From Filimonas sp. (GTDB lineage: Bacteria > Bacteroidota > Bacteroidia > Chitinophagales > Chitinophagaceae), in the NCBI GenBank assembly GCA_017306865.1, contig JAFKHH010000017.1, forward strand, positions 189,179-253,178: a stretch of DNA of 64,000 bases, read 5' to 3'. The notes below the pieces were generated by a model. It had not been told where the DNA came from. It ran no database searches and was given only the letters and a program-made list of their open reading frames with translations. This document shows, one piece after another, positions 43,778 to 51,090 of the stretch. The translations under genes were made by a program, and so were the position numbers. The stretch's first letter is position 1. Every line of letters starts with the position of its first letter.

Positions 43778-45490
43778 ATGACTAAAAATTTATTGGCACG
43801 TATGAAATCACTTGTAAAGATCACGGGCTTACTGTTTGCAGTAATGCTGATTGTAAGTTCCTGTAAAAAATCTGTTCCAAAACAGATTAATCACATCCCT
43901 AAAGATGCAACAGTCGTATTCAGTGTAAATGCAAAACAATTGCAGGACAAACTGGCTAAAGGAAATTTATCTATCGACTCCCTGGTAAAATTATTTGCTG
44001 ATGTGTCCCGCGCATCTGATAAACTGCAAAAAATGGACGATCTGAAAAATTCCGGTATCGACTGGTCTTCAGATCTGTATGTATTTATGCAATCTAAGGG
44101 TTCTGTAATGATGGGGCAGAACGTAGTTGCCGGCGCAATTGCTGCAACCAGCGATGCTTCAAAATTTGAAGCATTTATAAAAAAACAATCTGCTTCTATT
44201 GAAGTAAAAAAAGGTACAGATTATTCTTTCGCAAAACTGGATGATAACCTTCTTGTAGGTTGGAACAAAGAGCTTGTGATAGCAGTATCGGCAAAAGCAT
44301 CACGCGGTTTTTCCAGCAGTGGCGCAACCACACCTGATAATAATTCAGACGAGCAAACACTTGCCAGCCTGTTTGGAATGAAAGAGGCTGATGCAGTTGC
44401 TTCTATCTCCGAATTCAGAGACCTGATGCAGCAAAAAAGTGATGCGACATTCTGGACTAATTCTTCTGCTGCGCTTGCAGCGGTTCCAATGCTTGGTATG
44501 ACAAAAGCAACAGACCTGTTGAATGAAACATATACAGCTACTACTATCAGCTTTGAAGACGGCAAAGTAACCGGCGACAGCAAATATTACCTGAGCAAAG
44601 CGCTGATAGACATTTTGAAAAAACACAAAAGCCCGGATGTTGACTATAGCATGATAGAGCATTATCCTTCTAACAATATATCTGGTTATGGTTTGCTATC
44701 TTTCGATCCACAGATTATTGGCGACATCGTACGTTTCAGTGGTCTTGATGCAACCGTAAATCAATTCCTTGCAAAAGAAGGCTTGACTATGGATGACGTT
44801 TTAAAAGCATTTAAAGGTGATTTTTCTTTTGTGTATTCAGATTTCGAAACAAAAGAACAACCGTCTGCATGGGACTCTACTATTAAGATTAAACAACCTA
44901 CCGGCAAATACCTCCTCAATATTAAAGTAGGTGATAAAGCATCTTTTGAAAAAGTAGCAGCCGTAGCTGTTAAAGATGGCATGCTGACAAAACAAGGTAA
45001 TACTTACGTGCCTGCTATGCAGAGCTCTAAATTTGATGCAGTCATTGATGACAAAAATATTTTGGTGGCAAGTGACAACCCTACACTGCAACAATATAAG
45101 GCAGGTAGCGCTAAAATAGGACTGGAAGGTGATGCCAAAGATCAACCTAAAGGCAAAAGCCTGGTTTTCTTTGTTGACATTGCAAAACTATTGAATGGAA
45201 CTCCGGCTACAGACAAAGATGATGTTGCCATAACTAACCAGGCAAAAGCAACTTTCAAAAGCTTGCTGTTAAACACAGATGGCTTTAATGGTAAAACTAT
45301 TACCAGCCATGGTGAGTTGCGCACTGTTAACGACAAAGAAAACAGCCTAGTATCGTTAGTTAAATTCTTCTCGGCAGTAAACGAAAAAGAAAAACAAAGA
45401 CGTGCAAACGAACCTACTATAGATAACGCGCTAGATAGCGTAGCTTCACCTACTATTGTAGACAGTGCGGCAGTATCTCCTGCACACTAA
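43778..45490 (+). CDS. DUF4836 family lipoprotein
   Basis: 570 residues. Lipoprotein signal (SLVKITGLLFAVMLIVSSCKK, lipobox SSC) that may start at ATG 43778 or ATG 43802; the second fits the usual signal length better. The DUF4836 core begins with VPKQINHIPKDATVVFSVNAKQL and is long and repetitive in alpha/beta pattern (two similar halves). The family is almost limited to Bacteroidota and has no known function. A terminator follows at 45515. Confidence 0.88.
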   Translation: MTKNLLARMKSLVKITGLLFAVMLIVSSCKKSVPKQINHIPKDATVVFSVNAKQLQDKLAKGNLSIDSLVKLFADVSRASDKLQKMDDLKNSGIDWSSDLYVFMQSKGSVMMGQNVVAGAIAATSDASKFEAFIKKQSASIEVKKGTDYSFAKLDDNLLVGWNKELVIAVSAKASRGFSSSGATTPDNNSDEQTLASLFGMKEADAVASISEFRDLMQQKSDATFWTNSSAALAAVPMLGMTKATDLLNETYTATTISFEDGKVTGDSKYYLSKALIDILKKHKSPDVDYSMIEHYPSNNISGYGLLSFDPQIIGDIVRFSGLDATVNQFLAKEGLTMDDVLKAFKGDFSFVYSDFETKEQPSAWDSTIKIKQPTGKYLLNIKVGDKASFEKVAAVAVKDGMLTKQGNTYVPAMQSSKFDAVIDDKNILVASDNPTLQQYKAGSAKIGLEGDAKDQPKGKSLVFFVDIAKLLNGTPATDKDDVAITNQAKATFKSLLLNTDGFNGKTITSHGELRTVNDKENSLVSLVKFFSAVNEKEKQRRANEPTIDNALDSVASPTIVDSAAVSPAH

Positions 45491-45514
45491 GAGAAAAAAG
45501 AAAAATAAAATACG

Positions 45515-45542
45515 AAAGCCCCGGTAAACGGGGCTTTTTTAT
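45515..45542 (+). terminator. rho-independent terminator after DUF4836 gene
   Basis: AAAGCCCCG (45515-45523)/CGGGGCTTT (45529-45537) followed by a T run. Confidence 0.92.
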
Positions 45543-45578
45543 AGGAATACTATTATATTCGAAATAGTAATTTGTACT

Positions 45579-46226
45579 ATGCAGGTATCACTATCACAAG
45601 TCATTCCCATTCCACTAAAAGATAAAATTGTACAACGCAACTCTGACGTTTGGAACAAAGAGTTATCTTTTAATTCTACCGAGTGGATTAAAATAAAAGC
45701 ACCAAGCGGAACAGGTAAAACAACGCTTGTGCATATTTTATATAAGCTTCGCGAAGATTATTCAGGAGCGGTTTTGTATGACCAGGAACAACTGAGCGTT
45801 ATTTCGGCTGAGAAGCTAGCGCAATTGCGCCAGGCCAATATTAGTATCATATTCCAGGATCTCCGCCTGTTCCCGAATCTTACGGCAAGGGAGAATATAG
45901 AACTGAAGCGGGTCTTACATAAACCAGTATATGAAGAAAAGGTAATAGACGAAATGGCCGAACGTCTGCAGGTATCGCATATTTTGAAACAGCGCGCCGG
46001 GCTTTGCAGTTATGGGGAGCAACAACGTATAGCTATTATCCGGGCACTGATACAACCGTTTGAATGGTTGGTCATGGATGAACCTTTCAGCCACCTGGAC
46101 CAGGCAAACATAGCAAAAGCTTCCGCTCTTATAGCAGAGGAGTGTAGTAAACGAAACGCCGGTTTCCTATTGACGGACCTGGATGCCGATGAACATTTTA
46201 ATTATTCCAAGCAACTCAACTTATAA
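45579..46226 (+). CDS. ABC transporter ATP-binding protein (MacB/LolD-like)
   Basis: 215-residue ATPase. Seen: Walker A APSGTGKTT (about 42-50), Q-loop IIFQDLRLFPNLTARENIEL (about 91-110), a non-standard signature CSYGEQQR (about 146-153, in place of LSGGQ), Walker B WLVMDEPFSHLD (about 167-178). The switch region has no typical histidine (LLTDLDADEHF). Short N-terminal region before Walker A departs from the usual aromatic A-loop. Twelve bases before the FtsX-type permease, so the two form one exporter. Confidence 0.88.
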   Translation: MQVSLSQVIPIPLKDKIVQRNSDVWNKELSFNSTEWIKIKAPSGTGKTTLVHILYKLREDYSGAVLYDQEQLSVISAEKLAQLRQANISIIFQDLRLFPNLTARENIELKRVLHKPVYEEKVIDEMAERLQVSHILKQRAGLCSYGEQQRIAIIRALIQPFEWLVMDEPFSHLDQANIAKASALIAEECSKRNAGFLLTDLDADEHFNYSKQLNL

Positions 46227-46238
46227 TCACTAGCCTTT

Positions 46239-47426
46239 ATGTTGCATCAACTATTAAAGAAACTGATCAAAACAAGTGCCGGCAGAAGCAGGTTTGTAAT
46301 GGCTATGATCGGGCTTACAGTCGCACTTGTATTGATATTGGCTGCGGTACAATTGCAGGCAAACTATAACGAGTTGCTGAATGGAAAAACAAACCAGGAT
46401 AGCGTTGCCAATTTTCTTTTGGTAAACAAAGCGGTAACCAACAAGACAATTGGGGCTACTACTCTTTCTGAAACAGAAATCGCGGACTTAAGAAAACAAC
46501 CTTTCATTGATGATGTGGGTGTATTAACGCCAAGTCATTTCAAAGTATCAGCAGAAAGTGCAAGTGGCAACATGCCATTTTATACTGACCTCTTTTTTGA
46601 AAGTGTACCAGATGGTTTCCTGGACATCAATGATCCTGCCTGGAAGTGGGATGATCGTTCTCAATACATCCCTATTGTTATACCAAACATGTTTCTTGAC
46701 ATGTACAACTTTGGGTTTTCTGCTTCGCAGGGTCTGCCGCAACTAACACCAGAAGCCATAAAATCATTACCCGTAAAAATTGTTATCAAATCAGGCATTA
46801 CCCCCGTTACCTATTATGCGAAAGTTGTAGGGTTTAGCGACCGGGTTTCTTCCGTGCTCGTACCACAGGCTTTTATGGATTGGGCAAATAAAAACTTCGG
46901 CACACAGCAAGATGCAAAGCCATCACGCGTAGTGATCAGGACAAAAGATCCGGGCAACCCTGCATTGGTAAGCTACCTGAGCCAACATGGCTTAACGACT
47001 GACACGGACAAAACACGCTTTAGCAAGTACAGGCAAATTGTGAATGTAGTGGTAAACGCATCGTGGGTAGCTGGCGCAGTCATGTTCATTTTTGCATTGC
47101 TCATCTTTACCCTCTTTATACAACTTACTATTGCATCTTGCAGACCGGAAATAGTTTTGCTTACCACGCTCGGCACTTCGCCCAGGCAACTATACCGTTT
47201 CCTGCTTAAACAGTTCTTCCCGGTAAACATTATTGTTGTTTTCATTACGCTCATCATTATAGCAGCATTACAATATTTTGTTCAACACTTTTTAGCTGAG
47301 CGAAATATTTATGTACAACCTTTTATATCTGTTTATACAATTGCCGCAGGCATAGCAGTATTGCTCGTACTATGGATAGTAAACAGCGTAACTATAAAGA
47401 AATATATAGCCAACAAACTAACATAA
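46239..47426 (+). CDS. FtsX/MacB-type ABC transporter permease
   Basis: 395 residues: one helix near the N-terminus (FVMAMIGLTVALVLILAAVQL, in two pieces), a large periplasmic domain (about 45-270) and three closing helices (VAGAVMFIFALLIFTLFIQL region, then FFPVNIIVVFITLIIIAALQY, then IAAGIAVLLVLWIVNSV). The pattern is that of the FtsX/LolC/MacB family, which moves lipoproteins, peptides or signals using an ATPase such as the gene just upstream. Substrate unknown. Confidence 0.85.
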   Translation: MLHQLLKKLIKTSAGRSRFVMAMIGLTVALVLILAAVQLQANYNELLNGKTNQDSVANFLLVNKAVTNKTIGATTLSETEIADLRKQPFIDDVGVLTPSHFKVSAESASGNMPFYTDLFFESVPDGFLDINDPAWKWDDRSQYIPIVIPNMFLDMYNFGFSASQGLPQLTPEAIKSLPVKIVIKSGITPVTYYAKVVGFSDRVSSVLVPQAFMDWANKNFGTQQDAKPSRVVIRTKDPGNPALVSYLSQHGLTTDTDKTRFSKYRQIVNVVVNASWVAGAVMFIFALLIFTLFIQLTIASCRPEIVLLTTLGTSPRQLYRFLLKQFFPVNIIVVFITLIIIAALQYFVQHFLAERNIYVQPFISVYTIAAGIAVLLVLWIVNSVTIKKYIANKLT

Positions 47427-47428
47427 GC

Positions 47429-47690
47429 TTACTTTAAAAATATATATTGCTCTTCAAAAGAAATGTCCGGCCTCAGAAAAACAGCGTTAAGAAAATTGTC
47501 ATGAGCGCCGGAAAAATCCATTGCTGTTTGAGCCAGGCGTAACTTACTTACTTGCGCTGTTAGCGGCGAGTTCAATGGATTTCGGCGGGCAGGACAATTT
47601 TTAGCCTGTTTTTCTGAAGCCTTGATCTTTTTGGTTACTTTTTGTATCAAGACAAAAAGTAACACCGTCGGTAGACAAATGAACACTTAC
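47429..47690. repeat. Degenerate repeat element with GTTACTTTTTG palindrome
   Basis: Region behind the ABC permease with GTTACTTTTTG (47634-47644)/CAAAAAGTAAC (47653-47663) as perfect arms. The minus strand has an 85-codon frame, but its composition (KVTKKIKASEKQAK...) is like peptides I associate with dispersed intergenic repeats of Bacteroidota, and no start or ribosome site is convincing. Taken as a repeat, not a gene. Confidence 0.55.
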
Positions 47691-47703
47691 TATATGAAAG
47701 TAG

Positions 47704-47724
47704 GATTAGATTAGATTAGATTGA
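47704..47724. repeat. Four tandem GATTA units
   Basis: GGATTAGATTAGATTAGATT: four copies of a 5-base unit. Short; slippage could change copy number. Confidence 0.7.
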
Positions 47725-47756
47725 ATAAACAACATACCTAAGTCCCCTATCATAAC

Positions 47757-47787
47757 AATAAAGGCTCCTTTAACAGGAGCCTTTATT
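47757..47787. terminator. Terminator, serves the OMP gene
   Basis: AATAAAGGCTCCT (47757-47769)/AGGAGCCTTTATT (47775-47787), 13 perfect pairs. Confidence 0.85.
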
Positions 47788-47809
47788 CATTAATACTTGT
47801 GTTTATATC

Positions 47810-47946
47810 TGGATGCTTTCATAGGTACATTGGTGATCATTCATCCGGTTAGCTTATTTTACCCATACAATTTTCATAGGTTATCCAGGTAGCTTTTCAT
47901 GGGTTACGTCTGTGTTTTTCATCGGTTGTTTATGCAAGGCCTATTG
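47810..47946 (-). other. 3' region of the OMP transcript with repeated ATGAAA words
   Basis: On the minus strand four motifs of the form CC-N-ATGAAA occur at about 20-60 base spacing, giving a chain of tiny frames of 7-13 codons, some with ATGA stop-start overlaps. Could be chance, a chain of micro-peptides or an RNA element in the 3' leader-like stretch between the OMP stop codon and its terminator. Confidence 0.3.
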
Positions 47947-48675
47947 TTATAATCTTACACCTAAGTTTATGCTCCATACGCGATACTTGTTCTTATCATT
48001 CGCGCTGTTGTTTGTTTCTGTAGAATTAATTTTAGTCAATCCATAACCATAGTTAACGCCTAGCAGGATCCTTCCTGCCTCTATACCGGCAGTGCCATTC
48101 AGACCAAAATCAAACCTCTTCAACCTGTCGTATCTCGCACCTTCCTGTTGTGAGGTTGTCGGATCATCATCATTGAATTTGATATTCTCTTCCGATGTAC
48201 TTGTAGTGCCTAAAATTTTAGTCTCAACTTTCGTCTTACCACCTATACCCATTGCCACATAAGGACCAGCGCCAATGAAGATGCGTGCATCCTGGCTAAT
48301 AGGAATTTTTGCCACCAGGTTTGCAGGTAATTCAAGGTATAAAGGATTGAAACGTGTTTTTGAATAGTTATCATCTTTATTGTTACTATTCAGGTAGGCT
48401 TCTGTTTTAGAACCCTTACCTGTCAGGTACAGTCCTGTTTGAAAGGATAACGCATCCATCAAAGGAATATCACCCATTATACCTACATTAAAGTTGCTCA
48501 GTGTTTTTGCTTTATCTACAGAGCCATCATTGTTTGTAGAAATATTAGACAAGTTCAAACCACCTTTGATATAAAATCCACCCGGATTCAAAGAGCCTGT
48601 TGTTGTTTGTGCAAATAAACCCGTGCACGATATGCCCGCTAAAAGCGCTGCCAGGATTAAACTTTTCTTTTTCAT
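47947..48675 (-). CDS. Outer-membrane beta-barrel protein (PorT/OmpA-barrel type)
   Basis: 242 residues. Signal peptide KKKSLILAALLAGISCTGLFAQ. The mature part is an eight-strand barrel pattern with alternating strands and ends on an aromatic-free KYRVWSINLGVRL strand; repeats of GGLNLSNIST, FQTGLYLTGKGSKTE and FIGAGPYVAMGIGG are typical of porin-family barrel proteins (OMP_b-brl_2) in Bacteroidota. The ATG at 48673-48675 is chosen because it begins the signal peptide. Confidence 0.85.
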   Translation of the reverse strand: MKKKSLILAALLAGISCTGLFAQTTTGSLNPGGFYIKGGLNLSNISTNNDGSVDKAKTLSNFNVGIMGDIPLMDALSFQTGLYLTGKGSKTEAYLNSNNKDDNYSKTRFNPLYLELPANLVAKIPISQDARIFIGAGPYVAMGIGGKTKVETKILGTTSTSEENIKFNDDDPTTSQQEGARYDRLKRFDFGLNGTAGIEAGRILLGVNYGYGLTKINSTETNNSANDKNKYRVWSINLGVRL

Positions 48676-48787
48676 AGAATGGTGTTTTATGTTTTTCATC
48701 TTACATAACCTATTAACCCAACACCATGCCAAAAAGAAAATGAGGATGTATTATATATCTATAAGTAAATGTGCAACCGCAGTAGTA

Positions 48788-49684
48788 TCAATGCTTTTTG
48801 TGTAAACTTTGGTCAAGATTGTAGAGCATTTGCTGCAAAATGTGGAGATTGTTTTTATATTGATCGTCTGGATAAGGTGTTTCTATCTGTTTATCAAAGC
48901 AATGTTTCATTAGCCCGTACGCAGTTATTGCTTGTGTGGAATCATAGAAATTTTGTTCCCAAAATTTTCCCACTTCATCATAATCTTTCAAAGATGCACC
49001 ATTGAATGAGATGCGCAAAGGCGTAGTAAACCAGTTCAGGGAAATGTAATCCCGCTCATTGTTTAATGCATCTTTATATAGCAGCTCTCTGAAATGGATA
49101 TGTTTTTTAATACGTTCAACTAATTCCTCTTCTGTCTCTTTCTTATTTGGTTTTACACGCCACTGATTATTAGAAAGACTGTATGGATCATTTGCCAGAG
49201 AAGAGAAATGTTCTTTATCAAGATATAATTCAAAGATGGCAAAGGGCTGATGCAATAAAAACTGGCAGGCAACATTATCCTGCATACCTGCCGGTATCAC
49301 TGCTTGTAAAGCGGTACTATCTAACCGGATAAAAGTCTTGTTTCTTCTGGGTATCTCCGTTTTACAACGAAGCACAGGCAACCCTGTTTCACTCGTAAGT
49401 ATCAATTCACTACTTTCTTCAGCGTATTGCCATGTACCATGTGAGTACTGCTTAAACAAAGCAAGATCATACGTTTTGTTACCACGCAAGATCAATTTGT
49501 TTCCATTCAGCAGTTTATCAAACGCATCTTCACGCGGCTTGCCAGGCTGCTTAATTGTGGCAATAAAAGCTTCCTGGTCTTCTACCTCTATACCTTTAAA
49601 GTCCCACCGGTCGGTGAATGCATTAGAAGAGGAATGAATACAGCCAGTAAAAGCAACTAAGAAAAGGAGTAGGGTTATTCGCAT
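48788..49684 (-). CDS. Hypothetical lipoprotein
   Basis: 298 residues; lipoprotein signal MRITLLLFLVAFTGC with lipobox TGC at cysteine 15. The ATG at 49682-49684 gives the proper signal length. The rest has a lipocalin-like start (FTDRWDFKGIEVEDQ, DLALFKQYSHGTWQYAEESSEL) and a helical second half; no family recognised. It ends a possible operon with the nuclease gene 36 bases upstream (49720-50769). Confidence 0.75.
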   Translation of the reverse strand: MRITLLLFLVAFTGCIHSSSNAFTDRWDFKGIEVEDQEAFIATIKQPGKPREDAFDKLLNGNKLILRGNKTYDLALFKQYSHGTWQYAEESSELILTSETGLPVLRCKTEIPRRNKTFIRLDSTALQAVIPAGMQDNVACQFLLHQPFAIFELYLDKEHFSSLANDPYSLSNNQWRVKPNKKETEEELVERIKKHIHFRELLYKDALNNERDYISLNWFTTPLRISFNGASLKDYDEVGKFWEQNFYDSTQAITAYGLMKHCFDKQIETPYPDDQYKNNLHILQQMLYNLDQSLHKKH

Positions 49685-49719
49685 ATGCAAAACGGGTTCG
49701 GTCAATAATCATCAGCGCT

Positions 49720-50769
49720 TTATTCCAGCGCTTTGATCAAAGTAATATATGTAGGAAAGTGATCGCTAAAGCCGCTTATATAACTATCAAAATCATACGT
49801 GCGTTTCGGATATCCTTTGTACCTGCCTGACGACTGGATCATATCTTCCCTTTTAAAAATATTGGCTTTATAAAAACGGAAATGGGCCGCCGTACTTTTA
49901 TTCAGGATATTTTTTGATAGCATGATCTGGTCAAACAAAGCCCATGCATCCTGGTAAGCAAGTGTACCTATGCCCCTGTTATAATAATCAACCCAAGGGT
50001 TATACAGTTCCGTTGCACCTACTTTATCAATCTTGCCAGTTGCCTGCAATACCTTAGTAATGCTCGTATTTGTCGGGTTATCGTTCAGGTCCCCCATCAG
50101 CATTATGTTTGCCTCAGGCTCTTTTGCCAGTATGGAATCAATTGCCCTTCTGCCTACACCTGCAGCTATTGCACGGTTAGGTGCAGAAGCGGCCTCACCC
50201 CCCAGACGCGAAGGCCAGTGATTTACCAGGAAATAAAACACCTCATTATCCAGTTTTCCCTTTACCAACAGTACGTCACGCGTTTTGTGTACAGCCCCGT
50301 TAGCATCGGCAGGCAATGTCACCGGTAGCACATAACTGGTATCTACTGTAAAGTAACGCGGGTTATATAAGAACCCTACATCAATCCCCCTTGCATCAGG
50401 CGAGTCGTAGTGTACAATTTTATACCCACGGCCTTTTATATACGCATGGTTTACCAGGTCTTGCAATACTGTTATATTCTCCACCTCAGACACTCCCATT
50501 ACAGCCGGACCGTCAGGAGATACATCCGTCCCAATATCTCTCAGCACAGAAGCCAGGTTCTTTACCTTATCCCAATACACCGCGCCAGTGTACTTCTTTG
50601 AGCCATCCGGCAGAAATTCAAAATCATTTACCCCTTTCTGATGCAGGGTATCAAAGAAGTTTTCCAGGTTGTAAAATGCTACATTGGCTACTTTATAGCT
50701 CTTTTGCTGCGCATAAGACACATGCAGGGAAAACAGGGCGATCAGAAGCAGGAAGTGGCTTTTCTTCAT
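49720..50769 (-). CDS. Secreted endonuclease/exonuclease/phosphatase family protein
   Basis: 349 residues. Signal peptide KKSHFLLLIALFSLHVSYAQ, then a full EEP fold: NVAFYNLENFFD (metal-binding Asn and Glu), MGVSEVENITVLQDLV, DSPDARGIDVGFLYN, FLVNHWPSRLGGE (catalytic His), NIMLMGDLNDNPT (catalytic Asp-Asn) and a final GFSDHFPTYITL. Substrates of the fold are DNA, RNA or phosphate esters. It is divergent from the TonB receptor at 51091, so the two probably belong together in nucleic-acid or phosphate scavenging (inference). Confidence 0.92.
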   Translation of the reverse strand: MKKSHFLLLIALFSLHVSYAQQKSYKVANVAFYNLENFFDTLHQKGVNDFEFLPDGSKKYTGAVYWDKVKNLASVLRDIGTDVSPDGPAVMGVSEVENITVLQDLVNHAYIKGRGYKIVHYDSPDARGIDVGFLYNPRYFTVDTSYVLPVTLPADANGAVHKTRDVLLVKGKLDNEVFYFLVNHWPSRLGGEAASAPNRAIAAGVGRRAIDSILAKEPEANIMLMGDLNDNPTNTSITKVLQATGKIDKVGATELYNPWVDYYNRGIGTLAYQDAWALFDQIMLSKNILNKSTAAHFRFYKANIFKREDMIQSSGRYKGYPKRTYDFDSYISGFSDHFPTYITLIKALE

Positions 50770-51090
50770 TGTAAACTATTGATAGAAGGGGCAAATTTAA
50801 GTTTTGAAAATCAATTCAGTGTTGCCTTATTATAAAATGGATGAGCGGTTACCGAGAAAATACGGGCCCTGACACGAATTCATATAATGGTAACGCAACA
50901 TATGGCTAGTTATAGTAGATTTGCCGCCGTTTTGCTAATTCGACTTAAAATCCAAATGGCTTTATATGTGATTGAGGTCACTTTATCGGTAATTCAATGG
51001 CGCTCAAATGCCGAATTCAGGTAGATTGGCTTAATTTACAATATAAAGACTATCCTTCTGGTCAAGCCAAAACTATTTTAACAATACATC
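50770..51090. promoter_or_regulatory. Divergent regulatory region of nuclease and TonB receptor genes
   Basis: Minus-strand -7 box TAAATTTG (complement at 50792-50799) lies about 22 bases before the nuclease ATG. Plus-strand box TAGATTTG (50916-50923) would give the receptor a leader of about 160 bases. No coding sequence seen. Confidence 0.45.

Noticed and set aside
47704..47724. CRISPR-like direct repeats
   Set aside because: GATTA units are contiguous with no spacers. No CRISPR array or cas gene seen in the window.
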